Part shown: positions 32,906 through 41,794 of the stretch, in pieces
Position numbering within the stretch: the first letter of the stretch is position 1
Layout: the number at the start of each line of letters is the position of its first letter
NCBI RefSeq assembly: GCF_004349065.1
Contig: NZ_SMKZ01000002.1
Coordinates: 208,160 to 272,159 of the forward strand
From: Jiangella asiatica
Lineage (GTDB): Bacteria; Actinomycetota; Actinomycetes; Jiangellales; Jiangellaceae
DNA length: 64,000 nucleotides
Direction of reading: 5' to 3'
The notes under the pieces: generated by a model
The model's database searches: none
The model's input: only the letters and a program-made list of their open reading frames with translations
Told to the model about the DNA's origin: nothing
Program-made: the position numbers and the translations under genes

Positions 32906-33217
32906 TCAGCTCGCGGCGAGGATGTCGGGGCGCAGGGGTTCTCGCAGCGCCCGCACCACGGCGTCATGTACCGCGACGTCGCCAGGCCCACGGGTTGACG
33001 TGCGCAGCGCGTCGACGATGAGCGACCGGGCCAGTGTCGAGACCGGGATGCTGCGTTCGGCGGCGAGTGCGGCCAGTTGCTCGGCCTCATCCTTCCCGCG
33101 GCGCACGGACAGTACGGTTGCCCGCCCCGGTCGGGACGGCGTTGCGTCGGCGGGAACGTCCATGTCCCGGCTGAGCTCGGATGCTTCGGCCTCGATGTCC
33201 ACGACGTGCCTGCCCAT
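32906..33217 (-). CDS. small ribbon-helix-helix-like protein, possible antitoxin
   Basis: 103 residues; start at MGRHVVDIEAEASELSRDMD. ATVLSVRRGKDEAEQLAALA followed by AERSIPVSTLARSLIVDALR has the strand-helix-helix pattern of CopG/VapB-like antitoxins. No toxin-like gene (PIN, Fic, RelE) lies on either side, so it may be solitary or a stand-alone DNA-binding protein. Confidence 0.55.
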   Translation of the reverse strand: MGRHVVDIEAEASELSRDMDVPADATPSRPGRATVLSVRRGKDEAEQLAALAAERSIPVSTLARSLIVDALRTSTRGPGDVAVHDAVVRALREPLRPDILAAS

Positions 33218-33409
33218 CAGGGCCTTCCTTCGTCGTTCTCGTAGACGGCGATGTCCTTGCTGTTTGCTCGCCACGCGTTCACACCCCACAGGTGGCCGCA
33301 GACGTCAAGGTGACGACCCTCGGACGCACAGTGCTGTCCAGCCTCGAGGCCGCTGAGCGACTGTGCAAGAGGGCTCAGCGGCCAGTTGAGGACCCAGTCA
33401 CGGGGCGCG
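33218..33409. other. intergenic region
   Basis: No convincing gene, repeat or terminator; one weak 6-base hairpin (CTGAGC/GCTCAG) around 33355-33380. Confidence 0.3.
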
Positions 33410-33685
33410 TTACAAATCGGCGGGGCAGGCGGCCGGGTCCTGGGAAGCTGCGAACCTGACGAGGTCGCCGATGTGACGGAACCCGGACTCCTGCAAGACT
33501 TCGGGATGCGTGGCCAAGAACGCGACGGTCTCCTGGCCCCAGGACGTGCCGTAGAACTCGTGCTCGGCCTGGATCGTCTGGGCGACGCAGCTCGGCGTCG
33601 CGGCGGCGGGTGGCGCCGTCACCAGGAGCGCGGTCGTCAATGCGCCGAGGGACAGGGCGATCCGGCTGAACGTGTTCTTCATCAT
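33410..33685 (-). CDS. small secreted protein with two cysteines
   Basis: 91 residues; ATG 8-10 bases after GGAGGTGG. Signal peptide MMKNTFSRIALSLGALTTAL ending about AAA28. The mature part of about 62 residues has only two cysteines (PSCVAQ and AACPADL), likely one disulfide closing the chain. No family recognised. Confidence 0.6.
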   Translation of the reverse strand: MMKNTFSRIALSLGALTTALLVTAPPAAATPSCVAQTIQAEHEFYGTSWGQETVAFLATHPEVLQESGFRHIGDLVRFAASQDPAACPADL

Positions 33686-33699
33686 GGCCAGCCACCTCC

Positions 33700-34113
33700 C
33701 TACGCCGGCGCCGCGGTCGGCAGCGCACCGATCTGGCCCATGATCGTGAACAGATCGCAGTACTGCGTGATCTCCACGATCTTGCCGTCCTGCACCCGGA
33801 TCAGGTCCCACGCAGCGAACTTCACGTGGCGTCCGCTCGCCGGGACGCCGGCGAACTCGGCCCGGTGCGTTGCGGTGTAGGACAGCCAAACGCAGACCAA
33901 GTTGCCTTCCTGGACCAGGTGCCGCACCTCGGCGGCAAGGTCGGGGAACGGCGCCACGTAGCTGGCGATCGACGCCTTGAGGTCTGCCAGGTTTGAACCG
34001 GCGCCTGCGTGACCGACCAGGTCTGAAGCGCAGACTTCGTCGAGCGCCTCGGGTCGGCCTTCGCCGATGATTTCGTAGAAACGCCGCACGACGTCCTTTT
34101 CCTTGCTCCCCAT
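33700..34113 (-). CDS. SnoaL-like polyketide cyclase/ester cyclase family protein
   Basis: 137 residues. NTF2-like fold pattern: VVRRFYEIIGEGRPEALDEV, ASYVAPFPDLAAEVRHLVQEGNLV, TATHRAEFAGVPASGRHVKF, DLIRVQDGKIVEITQYCDLF. Found both as catalysts and as small-molecule-binding proteins. It lies just downstream of the LuxR-type gene on the same strand, 110 bases away, and may share its transcript. Confidence 0.85.
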   Translation of the reverse strand: MGSKEKDVVRRFYEIIGEGRPEALDEVCASDLVGHAGAGSNLADLKASIASYVAPFPDLAAEVRHLVQEGNLVCVWLSYTATHRAEFAGVPASGRHVKFAAWDLIRVQDGKIVEITQYCDLFTIMGQIGALPTAAPA

Positions 34114-34223
34114 GGTTCCCCCTCGTGGTGTTGGACGGTCAGCTCCAAGGGTGCTCCCAATCACGCCGGCGAGCATGGGGAGGAATCCCCACCGGTGTCC
34201 TCGTTCCTCGGGCGCCGGCCCGG

Positions 34224-35903
34224 TCATCGGCGTGGGCCCAGGTGGAGCAACGCGAAAGCGGCCGCCTCGGTTCGGCTGCGGACCCCGAGCTTGGTGAGGA
34301 TGTTGCCGACGTGGTTGCCGGCCGTCTTCTGGCTGATGAACAGCCGCTCCGCGATCTCGGCGTTGGTGAGGCCGTCGGTTACCAGCGCCAGGACCTCCTT
34401 CTCTCGCTGGCTGAGTACACCGACTCCGCGCGCGCCGGTGCGGCCGCGGACACCGAGCTCGCGCAGGAACGCGGCGGCCCGATCAGCATCGGCGGCTGCC
34501 CCCATCCGGTCGAAGGCCTGCAGGGCACTGCGGGCCTCGGTGATCGCGACCCCACGATCCGTCGTCACCAGCGAGTGGGCCAGCGCCATCCGCGCCCGGC
34601 ACGCCAGCAGCGGCACCCCATACGCGGCAAAGCCCCGCGCGGCGGATCGCAGCAGACCCGGGGCCTCGGTGTCCGCGCCGGCGAGCGCCACCCGGCCGCG
34701 CGCGAGCTCGGACTGCGCCCGGTGCAATCTCGATCCGGTCATCGTCGCGACCTCGTCGATCGCGCCGGCCGAAGCCCGTGCGGATGTGTCGTCGTCGTTC
34801 GCCAGGGCGGCTTCGACGAGTTGGGCATGGACCGGCAGGGCGAGGACGGGCACCTGGGCCAGGCCGTCGAGCGCCTCGCGGAGCCGCCGTACGGCCTGGG
34901 CGGGTCGGCCCAGCGCGAGGTCGAGGCCCGCGCCTGCGACGGCGCACTCCCATTCCTCGTCGTAGCCGGTGAGCAGGACTTCGGCCTCGGCGAGCCGCCC
35001 CTGGAGCACGCGCAGCTCCACGAGTTGCGCGACCGGGTGGAGGCACCGGGGCCGCACGCCGGTGGTCGCCATCACGCTCACCGCGTCGGCCAGCTGCTGC
35101 TCCGCGGCGTCGAGCCGGCCTGTCACCAGGTAGACCCCACCGCAGCAGCCCGTGCAGAACGCCGAGATCAGGTCAGTCGCCGACGCCTCCAAGGGCACCA
35201 GCGGACCGAAGGCGTACGACGATCGGAAGTCGATGATCAACTGCGCCCAGGGTTCCACTGTCTGGCGATCGCCCAGCCAGCCGGCTACCTCGAGCAGAGT
35301 GCACAGGGCCTCTCCGACGTACTGTACGTCCTCGCCCTCGCCCGAGGTGGCCGCCACCATCGCCTCGTTCAGGTCCGACAGGCCGGGCGCCAGCTGACCC
35401 GTGGCGACGCTGAGGGCCCCCCGACGAGCGAGAGCCACGATTTCGAGGTCGACGTCTCCCTGGTACCGCGCGATGGCCACGGCACGGTCTGCGGCCGTGG
35501 AGGCGCGGGGACCCGGCTCGGCCGCCTCGGATTCAGCCAGCGCAATCCATCCAGCCATGCTCGCGGCGTCGTCGAGCCCGGCGAGCAGCGACTTCGCCCG
35601 GGTCAGCCAACCATCCGCCATGGCGTCGCGGTGGTAGAGATTGCGGTACTGCCGGGAGATCCAGATCGCCACTGCGGCCGCCGTGCTGTCGCGGTGCGCA
35701 CGGCGCAGCTGTGCGAAGGCCCGGGCACGGACGTCGAGTGCCTCTCCCGGGTCGCCCAGCCACCACAACGCCCTGCCCAGCCCGTCCAGGGCCTCGACGG
35801 ACTCGGACGCATCCCACTCCAACCCGAAGGCGTCGCGGGCGGCCGGCCAGTCGCCTGCGGCCAGGGCGTCCTCACCTGCCGCGACGAGGTCGCGGGCGTT
35901 CAT
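34224..35903 (-). CDS. LuxR-type regulator with TPR-like sensor region
   Basis: 559 residues. Residues 1-480 are helical repeats (for example DWPAARDAFGLEWDASESVE, ALWWLGDPGEALDVRARAFA), resembling the tetratricopeptide region of LAL/MalT-like regulators but without an N-terminal NTPase. The last 65 residues are the LuxR DNA-binding domain: LSQREKEVLALVTDGLTNAE, IAERLFISQKTAGNHVGNIL. The ligand is unknown. Confidence 0.85.
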   Translation of the reverse strand: MNARDLVAAGEDALAAGDWPAARDAFGLEWDASESVEALDGLGRALWWLGDPGEALDVRARAFAQLRRAHRDSTAAAVAIWISRQYRNLYHRDAMADGWLTRAKSLLAGLDDAASMAGWIALAESEAAEPGPRASTAADRAVAIARYQGDVDLEIVALARRGALSVATGQLAPGLSDLNEAMVAATSGEGEDVQYVGEALCTLLEVAGWLGDRQTVEPWAQLIIDFRSSYAFGPLVPLEASATDLISAFCTGCCGGVYLVTGRLDAAEQQLADAVSVMATTGVRPRCLHPVAQLVELRVLQGRLAEAEVLLTGYDEEWECAVAGAGLDLALGRPAQAVRRLREALDGLAQVPVLALPVHAQLVEAALANDDDTSARASAGAIDEVATMTGSRLHRAQSELARGRVALAGADTEAPGLLRSAARGFAAYGVPLLACRARMALAHSLVTTDRGVAITEARSALQAFDRMGAAADADRAAAFLRELGVRGRTGARGVGVLSQREKEVLALVTDGLTNAEIAERLFISQKTAGNHVGNILTKLGVRSRTEAAAFALLHLGPRR

Positions 35904-36190
35904 CCTCCGATGATGCCACCGAACGAGTGTCGGCGGCGTGGCCCCCAGGCAGGGGACTGGCCGGGCTGTCCGACCGAGTCACCGCCCGACCCTTGCACCG
36001 CAAGATCGAGCGGCCCGGCGGAGGGGCCCTCCTGCTGAAGTCCGGGCCTCCGGTTCACATCAGTGCTGCGACGCGGTCCGGAGGACCTCGGTTGTTCCAG
36101 CGGCCGGTGCCAGCGACGATTTGACGGAAGCGATCCTCCGCGCCTGTCACGCCGGACTCGGCGTGGCGCCAGGCGTCCCGGCTGGGCCCG
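35904..36190. other. intergenic region
   Basis: 287 bases between two minus-strand genes. It should contain the LuxR-type gene's promoter and the end of the 36191 operon. No open frame with a ribosome binding site; the only notable structure is GGAGGGGCCCTCC near 36020. Confidence 0.3.
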
Positions 36191-37231
36191 TCAGCGCAGT
36201 GCGTCGGGGTTCACCAGGCCCGGCGGCCGGGTCCCGGCCAGGTACGCCGCCACGGAGGCGGCTGCCTGCGACGCCGCGCGGTGGGCGGTCTGTCGGGTCG
36301 CGCCGGCCAGGTGTGGCGTCATGACCACGCGGTCCGAGCGCAGCAGTGGCCAGTCAGGTGCCGGCGGCTCGGTGGGGAAGACGTCGAAGCCGGCGCCGGC
36401 CAGGTGGCCGCCGTCCAGGGCGGCGGCGAGCGCGTCGTAGTCGACCAGCCCGCCGCGGGCGGAGTTGACCAGGTAGCTGCCCGGTCGCATGGCCGCCAGC
36501 GCGGCGGCGTCGATCATGCCGGTGGTCTCGGGGGTCAGCCGGGCGTGCAGGCTGACCACGTCGCTGCGCTCCAGCAGCTCCGGCAGGCCGACCAGCGAGA
36601 CGTCGGGCTCGAGGGAGCCGGCGTCCACGAACGGGTCGGCCACCAGCACGTGGGCGTCGAAGGCCCGCAGGATGCGTGCGACTCGCCGGCCGATCGCGCC
36701 GTAGCCGACCAGCCCGACCGTCGACCCGCCCAGCTCGAGGCCGCACTCGTCGTAGGCGTAGAGGTCGCTGCGCCACTGCCCGGCCGCGACGGTGCCGTGG
36801 ATGCGGGGGATCGCCCGCACGGTGCTGAGGATCAGCGTGACGGCGTGCTCGGCGGCCGCGACGGCGTTGCGTCCGGGCGTGTTGCACACGAGCACGCCCC
36901 GCTTCGTGCACTCCTCGACGTTGACGTTCACCGGCCCGCCCCGGGTGCAGACGACCAGCCGCAACGACGGTGTCGCGTCCAGCAGGCGCCGTGTCACCGG
37001 CCCCATCTGGGTGACGATCACCTCGACGCCGTCGACCAACGCGAGCAGGTCGTCCTCGACGTCGGAGGCCTCGTCGACCTCGGCGACGCGGCCGAACGGC
37101 ACGTGCGGCCACGGCAGCTCCAGCGTCCGCAGTTCGAGCTGTGCCGGCGGCGATCCCACCGCCGCCCGCAGCTCGTCGGCCAGGAGCTCGTTGCGGACGA
37201 AATCGTCCCCGGCCAGCAGGATCAGGCTCAT
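36191..37231 (-). CDS. D-2-hydroxyacid dehydrogenase (PGDH-like), NAD-dependent
   Basis: 346 residues; ATG overlaps the kinase stop (ATGA). Rossmann domain: STVGLVGYGAIGRRVARILR with the GxGxxG motif. Catalytic residues are in CTRGGPVNVNVEECTKRG, LVNSARGGLVDYDAL (Arg) and the final MTPHLAGATRQ (His). NTPGRNAVAAAEHAV is the NTP motif. Oxidises or reduces a 2-hydroxy acid. Its position as last gene of a kinase/DeoR operon suggests a sugar-acid or phosphorylated intermediate as substrate. Confidence 0.87.
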   Translation of the reverse strand: MSLILLAGDDFVRNELLADELRAAVGSPPAQLELRTLELPWPHVPFGRVAEVDEASDVEDDLLALVDGVEVIVTQMGPVTRRLLDATPSLRLVVCTRGGPVNVNVEECTKRGVLVCNTPGRNAVAAAEHAVTLILSTVRAIPRIHGTVAAGQWRSDLYAYDECGLELGGSTVGLVGYGAIGRRVARILRAFDAHVLVADPFVDAGSLEPDVSLVGLPELLERSDVVSLHARLTPETTGMIDAAALAAMRPGSYLVNSARGGLVDYDALAAALDGGHLAGAGFDVFPTEPPAPDWPLLRSDRVVMTPHLAGATRQTAHRAASQAAASVAAYLAGTRPPGLVNPDALR

Positions 37232-38685
37232 GCGTCCCCTCTCGAACCAGTGCCCGCCCAGACCTCCCGGGCGCGTTCGACCCGGTCGAGGTAGTCGGCG
37301 AAGGCGTCGTCGTACAGCGATCGCGACGACGGCGTCGGCGTCACGGTGTGGGCGGGGATCGGCCAGCCGGGCGACTCCCCGCGCGCTTCCAGGGCCGACA
37401 GGACCGCGCCGTAGGCACCGGCCTGCGGCACCTCGACCACGTCCAGCGGCCGGCCGAGCACGTCGGCGAAGAGTTGGGTCCACTCCGCGCTCTGCGCGCC
37501 GCCGCCGCAGACGGCCAGCCGGCCGGTCAGTCCGGCGGCGTCGAAGCAGTGCCTGGCGGCGAACGCGAGCCCTTCGCACAGCGCGCGGACGAGGTCGGCG
37601 CGGGTGGTGCCGAGGTGCAGGCCGTCGAACCGGCCGCGGGCCGACGCCTCGACGAACGGTGCCCGCTCGCCGGACGCGGACCAGTACGGCAGCACCCGGA
37701 CGCCGCGCGCCCCGGCCGGCGAGTCCGCCAGCAGCGACGCCAGTGCGGAGACGTCGGCGCCCAGCAGGTCGAGCAGCCAGCCCAGCGACGCGGTCCCGAC
37801 CATGGCCGGCATGGCCCGCAGCCACCGCCCGTCCTGCCAGGTGCCCAGCAGCAGGCCGGCCCGGTGCCCGATCGGCGCGGGGTCGTCGGTGACCACCTGG
37901 CAGGCCAGCGTGGTGCCGATGATCAGCAGGCCGTCGCCGGGCGAGACGATGCCGCTGCCGCGCGCGGAGGCCAGCAGGTCGTACGGTCCGGCGCTCACCG
38001 GCGTCCCGGCCGGCACGCCCAGGTCGGCCGCCGCGGCGGCCGCGAGCGGCGCGGCCGGCCCGCCCGGCCCGACCACCGGCGGCAGCAGCTCGCGGCGGTG
38101 CGACAGGCCGGTGAGCTCGAGGATCTCGTCGGACCAGTCCCGCCGGACCGGGTCGAGGAACGGGTACGACGCGTCGGAGACGTCGATGGCCCGCTCGCCG
38201 GTGAGCCGGCCGAACATCGTCCCGACACAGTGCCCGGCGGTGGCGGCGCGGCCCAGCACCGCCGGCTCGTCCCGGTCCAGCACCGCCAGGATGGCCGCCG
38301 ACGCGCCCGGGAAGATCATGCCGCCGTTGCGGGCCAGGATGGCGTCGGCGGTGCCGTCGCGGTCCCAGGTCCGCACGATGTCGGCCGCGCGGCCGTCCAG
38401 CCAGGACGCCGCGGGGCGCACCGCGCTGCCCGCGCCGTCGGTGAGCCAGCAGCCGTCGCCCTGGCCGGTCAGCGCCACCAGGTCCGGGTCGCCGGGCAGG
38501 TCGACCGCGACCGCACGCACTACCGCACCGACCGAGCCCGCGACCGCGTCGATGTCCTGCTCGACCCGGCCGTCCTCGCCGTGCGTCAGCTCGGTGGGGA
38601 CGCTGTGCACGCACAGCTCCGAGCCGTCCGCGGCGTACCCGACGGCCTTCGTGAGGGACGTGCCGATGTCGACCCCGATGTACAT
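37228..38685 (-). CDS. FGGY-family carbohydrate kinase 1
   Basis: 485 residues. IGVDIGTSLTKAVGYAADG is the N-terminal phosphate-binding motif. Later landmarks are ASWLDGRAADIV, AGPYDLLASARGSGIV, GERAPFVEASARGRFDGLHL, GLAFAARHCFD and LAVCGGGAQSAEWTQLFADV, the FGGY C-terminal signature. ATP-dependent phosphorylation of a sugar or polyol; substrate not determinable. Distinct from the second FGGY kinase of the same operon. Overlaps the dehydrogenase gene. Confidence 0.88.
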   Translation of the reverse strand: MYIGVDIGTSLTKAVGYAADGSELCVHSVPTELTHGEDGRVEQDIDAVAGSVGAVVRAVAVDLPGDPDLVALTGQGDGCWLTDGAGSAVRPAASWLDGRAADIVRTWDRDGTADAILARNGGMIFPGASAAILAVLDRDEPAVLGRAATAGHCVGTMFGRLTGERAIDVSDASYPFLDPVRRDWSDEILELTGLSHRRELLPPVVGPGGPAAPLAAAAAADLGVPAGTPVSAGPYDLLASARGSGIVSPGDGLLIIGTTLACQVVTDDPAPIGHRAGLLLGTWQDGRWLRAMPAMVGTASLGWLLDLLGADVSALASLLADSPAGARGVRVLPYWSASGERAPFVEASARGRFDGLHLGTTRADLVRALCEGLAFAARHCFDAAGLTGRLAVCGGGAQSAEWTQLFADVLGRPLDVVEVPQAGAYGAVLSALEARGESPGWPIPAHTVTPTPSSRSLYDDAFADYLDRVERAREVWAGTGSRGDA

Positions 38686-38730
38686 GATCGCCTCCTCGCG
38701 AGCGGTACCGGTCAGCCGGTGGCCGGTGCG

Positions 38731-39519
38731 TCAGTCGGTCTCCAGCGGCGCGACGTGCACGTTCACTCGGCGCTCCCGCAGCGCCCGGACGACGTCGGGC
38801 GGCGCGCCGCCGTCCACCACGACGTCGTCGAAGTCGGTCAGTGGTGCGAGCTGGTGCAGTGCGGTGCCGCCCAGCTTGGTGTGGTCCATGAGCAGGACCT
38901 TGCGGTTCGCCGAGCGCATCATCGCCCGCTTGACCAGGACGATCTCCTGCTCCTGGTGGTAGGCGAGGCCGGCCGACGCCGCCGACGTCGACGTGAGCAG
39001 CACGTCGGCGCGCAGCGCCTCGATCGCCTCGATGCACGGGACGCCGAGGAAGGAGTCGTGGGTCGGGTAGTACTCCCCGCCCAGCGCCATGAGCCGCACC
39101 CCGGGCTGCCGGGCGACCTCGTTGACCATCCGCAGGAAGTTCGTGATCACGGTGAGCGGGGTGATCTCGGGGAGCAGGCCCGCCACCTCGAGCGTCGTCG
39201 TGGAGTCGTCGAGCATGACCGCCATGCCGGGCTCGATCATGGTCCGCGCGTACCGGGCGATGGCGGCCTTCTCCGCCCTCGCGGTGCGCAGCCGGTAGAC
39301 GACGTTGCTCTCGAACACGCTCGACGGCTGAGCGCTCACGCCGCCGCGGAACTTGCGCACCACGCCCTGGCGCTCCAGCTCGTCGAGGTCGCGGTGGACC
39401 GTCATGATGCTGACGCCGAAAGTATCCGCGAGCTGGCTGGCCGACACCGAGCCCTCGCGCAGGACGTGGTCGGCGATCCGGTCCTGCCGGTCGTGGCGTG
39501 ACGTCGGCCGCTCAACCAT
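38731..39519 (-). CDS. DeoR family transcriptional regulator 1
   Basis: 262 residues. HTH: RIADHVLREGSVSASQLADT, FGVSIMTVHRDLDELERQGVVRK. Sensor domain: MIEPGMAVMLDDSTTTLEVA, LLTSTSAASAGLAYHQEQEI, VLLMDHTKLGGTALHQLAP. Very similar to the DeoR protein at 41795-42601 along its length (for example GGVSAQPSSVFES against GGVSAQPSTVFES). It overlaps the histidine phosphatase gene by 8 bases. DeoR proteins sense sugar phosphates, consistent with adjacent kinases. Confidence 0.9.
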   Translation of the reverse strand: MVERPTSRHDRQDRIADHVLREGSVSASQLADTFGVSIMTVHRDLDELERQGVVRKFRGGVSAQPSSVFESNVVYRLRTARAEKAAIARYARTMIEPGMAVMLDDSTTTLEVAGLLPEITPLTVITNFLRMVNEVARQPGVRLMALGGEYYPTHDSFLGVPCIEAIEALRADVLLTSTSAASAGLAYHQEQEIVLVKRAMMRSANRKVLLMDHTKLGGTALHQLAPLTDFDDVVVDGGAPPDVVRALRERRVNVHVAPLETD

Positions 39520-40150
39520 CGCTGCCGCCGGGCCGGTTGAAGTGCTCCAGGGTGACGGTGCCGTCGGCGGCGAAGGTCAGCGCGGTGGTCGCGGTCGGCT
39601 CCGGGCCGCGCAACGCTGTGCGGTAGGCCCGCAGCGGGACGCCCACCAGCCGGCACAGCACGAGCCGGATCATCGTGTTGTGGCCCACGACGAGGACGTG
39701 CTGGCCGGCGTGCCGGGCGGCGATCTCACGCAGCGCCCGCTCGGCCCGGTCGGCGGCCGCCGCCGGGTGCTCACCGCCGGGCAGATGGTGCTCGACGGGG
39801 TCGCGCAGGAACCGCTCGACGGCGCCGGGGTCCACGGCGCGCAGCTCCGACAGCATCATCCCCTCGGCGCTGCCGAAGTCCAGCTCGCGCAGCCGGGCGT
39901 CGACGCCGACCGACAGGCCGGTCGCGGCGGCCACCGTGCCGGCGGTCTCGCGGGAACGCAGCAGGTCCGAGGCGTACAACGCGTCCGGGCGCGCTCGCGC
40001 GGCCCAGCCGGCCAGGGCCTCGGCCTGCCGCCGCCCGACGTCGTCGATCCCGATGTCGCTGGAGCCGGTGTAGCGATTGCCCTCGTGCCAGGGCGTGCGC
40101 CCGTGCCGAGCCAGGGTCACGAGGGTGGGTGGCGTGTTCGGCTGCGTCAT
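39512..40150 (-). CDS. histidine phosphatase superfamily (phosphoglycerate-mutase-like) protein
   Basis: 212 residues. LARHGRTPWHEGNRYTGSSD holds the catalytic RHG and following Asn-bearing loop; ASDLLRSRETAGTVA and ELDFGSAEG follow; HVLVVGHNTMIRLVL contains the second catalytic His. Broad phosphatase or mutase. It sits between an FGGY kinase and a DeoR regulator with overlaps on both sides, so it probably acts on a phosphorylated sugar of the same pathway. Confidence 0.87.
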   Translation of the reverse strand: MTQPNTPPTLVTLARHGRTPWHEGNRYTGSSDIGIDDVGRRQAEALAGWAARARPDALYASDLLRSRETAGTVAAATGLSVGVDARLRELDFGSAEGMMLSELRAVDPGAVERFLRDPVEHHLPGGEHPAAAADRAERALREIAARHAGQHVLVVGHNTMIRLVLCRLVGVPLRAYRTALRGPEPTATTALTFAADGTVTLEHFNRPGGSDG

Positions 40151-41613
40151 GGCCGGCTGCCGGTGAGGGAGGCGGTGCCGAGGTAGCCCCGGCGGACCAG
40201 CTCGGCGGTGAGCCGTTCGTAGCCGGCGGACAGCCGCTCGTGGGCGCCGGGCCGGGGCTCGACGACGGCGCGCCGGCCGACCATGCGCGCGGCCCGGTCG
40301 GTGACCCGCCTGCCGCGCGCCGACGCCAGCACCGCCATGCCGAACGCCGGCTCCGGCGTGGCGGGCAGCACCAGCGGCCGGCCGAGCACGTCGGCGCGCA
40401 GCTGGTTCCAGTAGTCGTTGCGGGTGGCCCCGCCGGTCACGCTGATCTCGCCGCCGACGTCGGCGCCGATGGCGGCCAGGTGCTCGATGCACAGCCGCTC
40501 GACGAACGCCACACCCTGCAACAGCGCCGCGTACCGCTCGGCCGGGCCGCTGACCTCGCCGAGCTGGAAGCCGACCGCGTCGGGCCGGACGAAGGGGAAC
40601 CGCTCGCCGCGCGCGGTCAGCGGATACATGACCGCGCCGGCCGGTTCGAACCCGGCGGCTTCGGCGCTGAGGGCGTCGAGGTCGTCGGTGCTGAACTCGG
40701 CGGCGACGGCACCGGCACCGACGTTGGACGCCCCGCCGGGCAGCCAGCCGCCGTCGGGATGCAGGTGGCTGTAGACGGCACCGTCGGGGTCCTCGATCAG
40801 CGTGGTCGACACGCCCTTGAGCACCAGCGTCGTGCCGAGGACGGAGTTCCAGGAGCCCGCCGCCAGCGCGCCGGCCGCGATCTGCGCCGCGCACCCGTCG
40901 GTCATGCCGGCCACCACTGCCGTGCCGGCGGGGATGCCGGTGTGGGCGGCCGCCTCGGCGGTGACCGTCCCCAGCTCCGCTCCCGGACGGACGACCTCGG
41001 GCAGCGTGGCAGGGTCGACGGCGGCCGCCTCGAGCAGCGCCGCGTCCCAGCGGCCGGCGACGACGTCGTAGCCGGACTTCAGCGCGTGGCTGGTGTCGGT
41101 GCGCACCCGGTGCCCGACGAGGCCGGCGGCGATGACGTCGGCACTGTGCGCGACGTACCGGGGCGCCGGGCCGGTGCGGGTGTGGTGCCGGAACAGCCAG
41201 TCGATCTTCGGTAGCGCCCAGGAGAGCTGGATGCCGCGGGCGACCCGACGGTTGATCCGGTCGAGCTCGTCGACGGCACGGGCGTCGTCGTACATCAGTG
41301 CCGGGGTCAGCGGCGCGCCGCGGTCGTCGGTGAGCAGGACGGTTCCGGACGTGCTGCAGATGGCGACGGCGCTGGCTCGGGCCCCGCCGCCGGGCAGCGC
41401 GGCGAAGGCCTGTCGCGACGCCGCGCCGAGCGCCTCCCACCACTGGTGCGGGTCCTGCTCGTGCTGCCGCATACGGACGCTGCGGCGCCGGCTCTCCAGC
41501 GGCGCCGAACCTAGGGCCAGCACCCGGCCGCCGTCGTCGACCACCATCACCCGGACGCTCTGGGTGCCGATGTCGACGCCGACCCACCTCGCGCCTGCCG
41601 GACTCGGCTCCAT
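40147..41613 (-). CDS. FGGY-family carbohydrate kinase 2
   Basis: 488 residues from the ATG at 41613 (MEPSPAGARWVGVDIGTQS); an ATG 51 bases upstream would add a tail not seen in the family. Motifs: GVDIGTQSVRVMVVDDGGRV, GMTDGCAAQIAAGAL, LGTTLVLKGVS, GERFPFVRPDAVGFQL, ISVTGGATRNDYWNQLRADV. Clearly diverged from kinase 1. The 5'-most gene of a five-gene minus-strand operon, divergent from DeoR 2; the AT-rich 41650-41700 region holds the promoters. Confidence 0.87.
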   Translation of the reverse strand: MEPSPAGARWVGVDIGTQSVRVMVVDDGGRVLALGSAPLESRRRSVRMRQHEQDPHQWWEALGAASRQAFAALPGGGARASAVAICSTSGTVLLTDDRGAPLTPALMYDDARAVDELDRINRRVARGIQLSWALPKIDWLFRHHTRTGPAPRYVAHSADVIAAGLVGHRVRTDTSHALKSGYDVVAGRWDAALLEAAAVDPATLPEVVRPGAELGTVTAEAAAHTGIPAGTAVVAGMTDGCAAQIAAGALAAGSWNSVLGTTLVLKGVSTTLIEDPDGAVYSHLHPDGGWLPGGASNVGAGAVAAEFSTDDLDALSAEAAGFEPAGAVMYPLTARGERFPFVRPDAVGFQLGEVSGPAERYAALLQGVAFVERLCIEHLAAIGADVGGEISVTGGATRNDYWNQLRADVLGRPLVLPATPEPAFGMAVLASARGRRVTDRAARMVGRRAVVEPRPGAHERLSAGYERLTAELVRRGYLGTASLTGSRP

Positions 41614-41660
41614 GTGCACCCCGTCGCGATCGGTCTCCAGGACTAGCCCGACACGATATC

Positions 41661-41690
41661 GCATAGATAACACTAAGCTTTGTTAAACCT
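41661..41690. promoter_or_regulatory. DeoR operator/promoter region between divergent operons
   Basis: AT-rich island in very GC-rich DNA. It holds, reading on the minus strand, TTAGTGTTATCTATGC (41676-41661) and, on the plus strand, GTTAAACCT (41682-41690), similar to the GTTAAGTCT repeats before the ABC operon. Likely site for one or both DeoR proteins. Confidence 0.45.
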
Positions 41691-41794
41691 ATCCGAACGG
41701 ATGGTGGAACCCCGTGACGACCAACGGCGAACCCCCGAACCTGGCCGCGCGCCGAACGGGCCTCTCGACCCGGCGCTCCGCCACACTGGGTGGC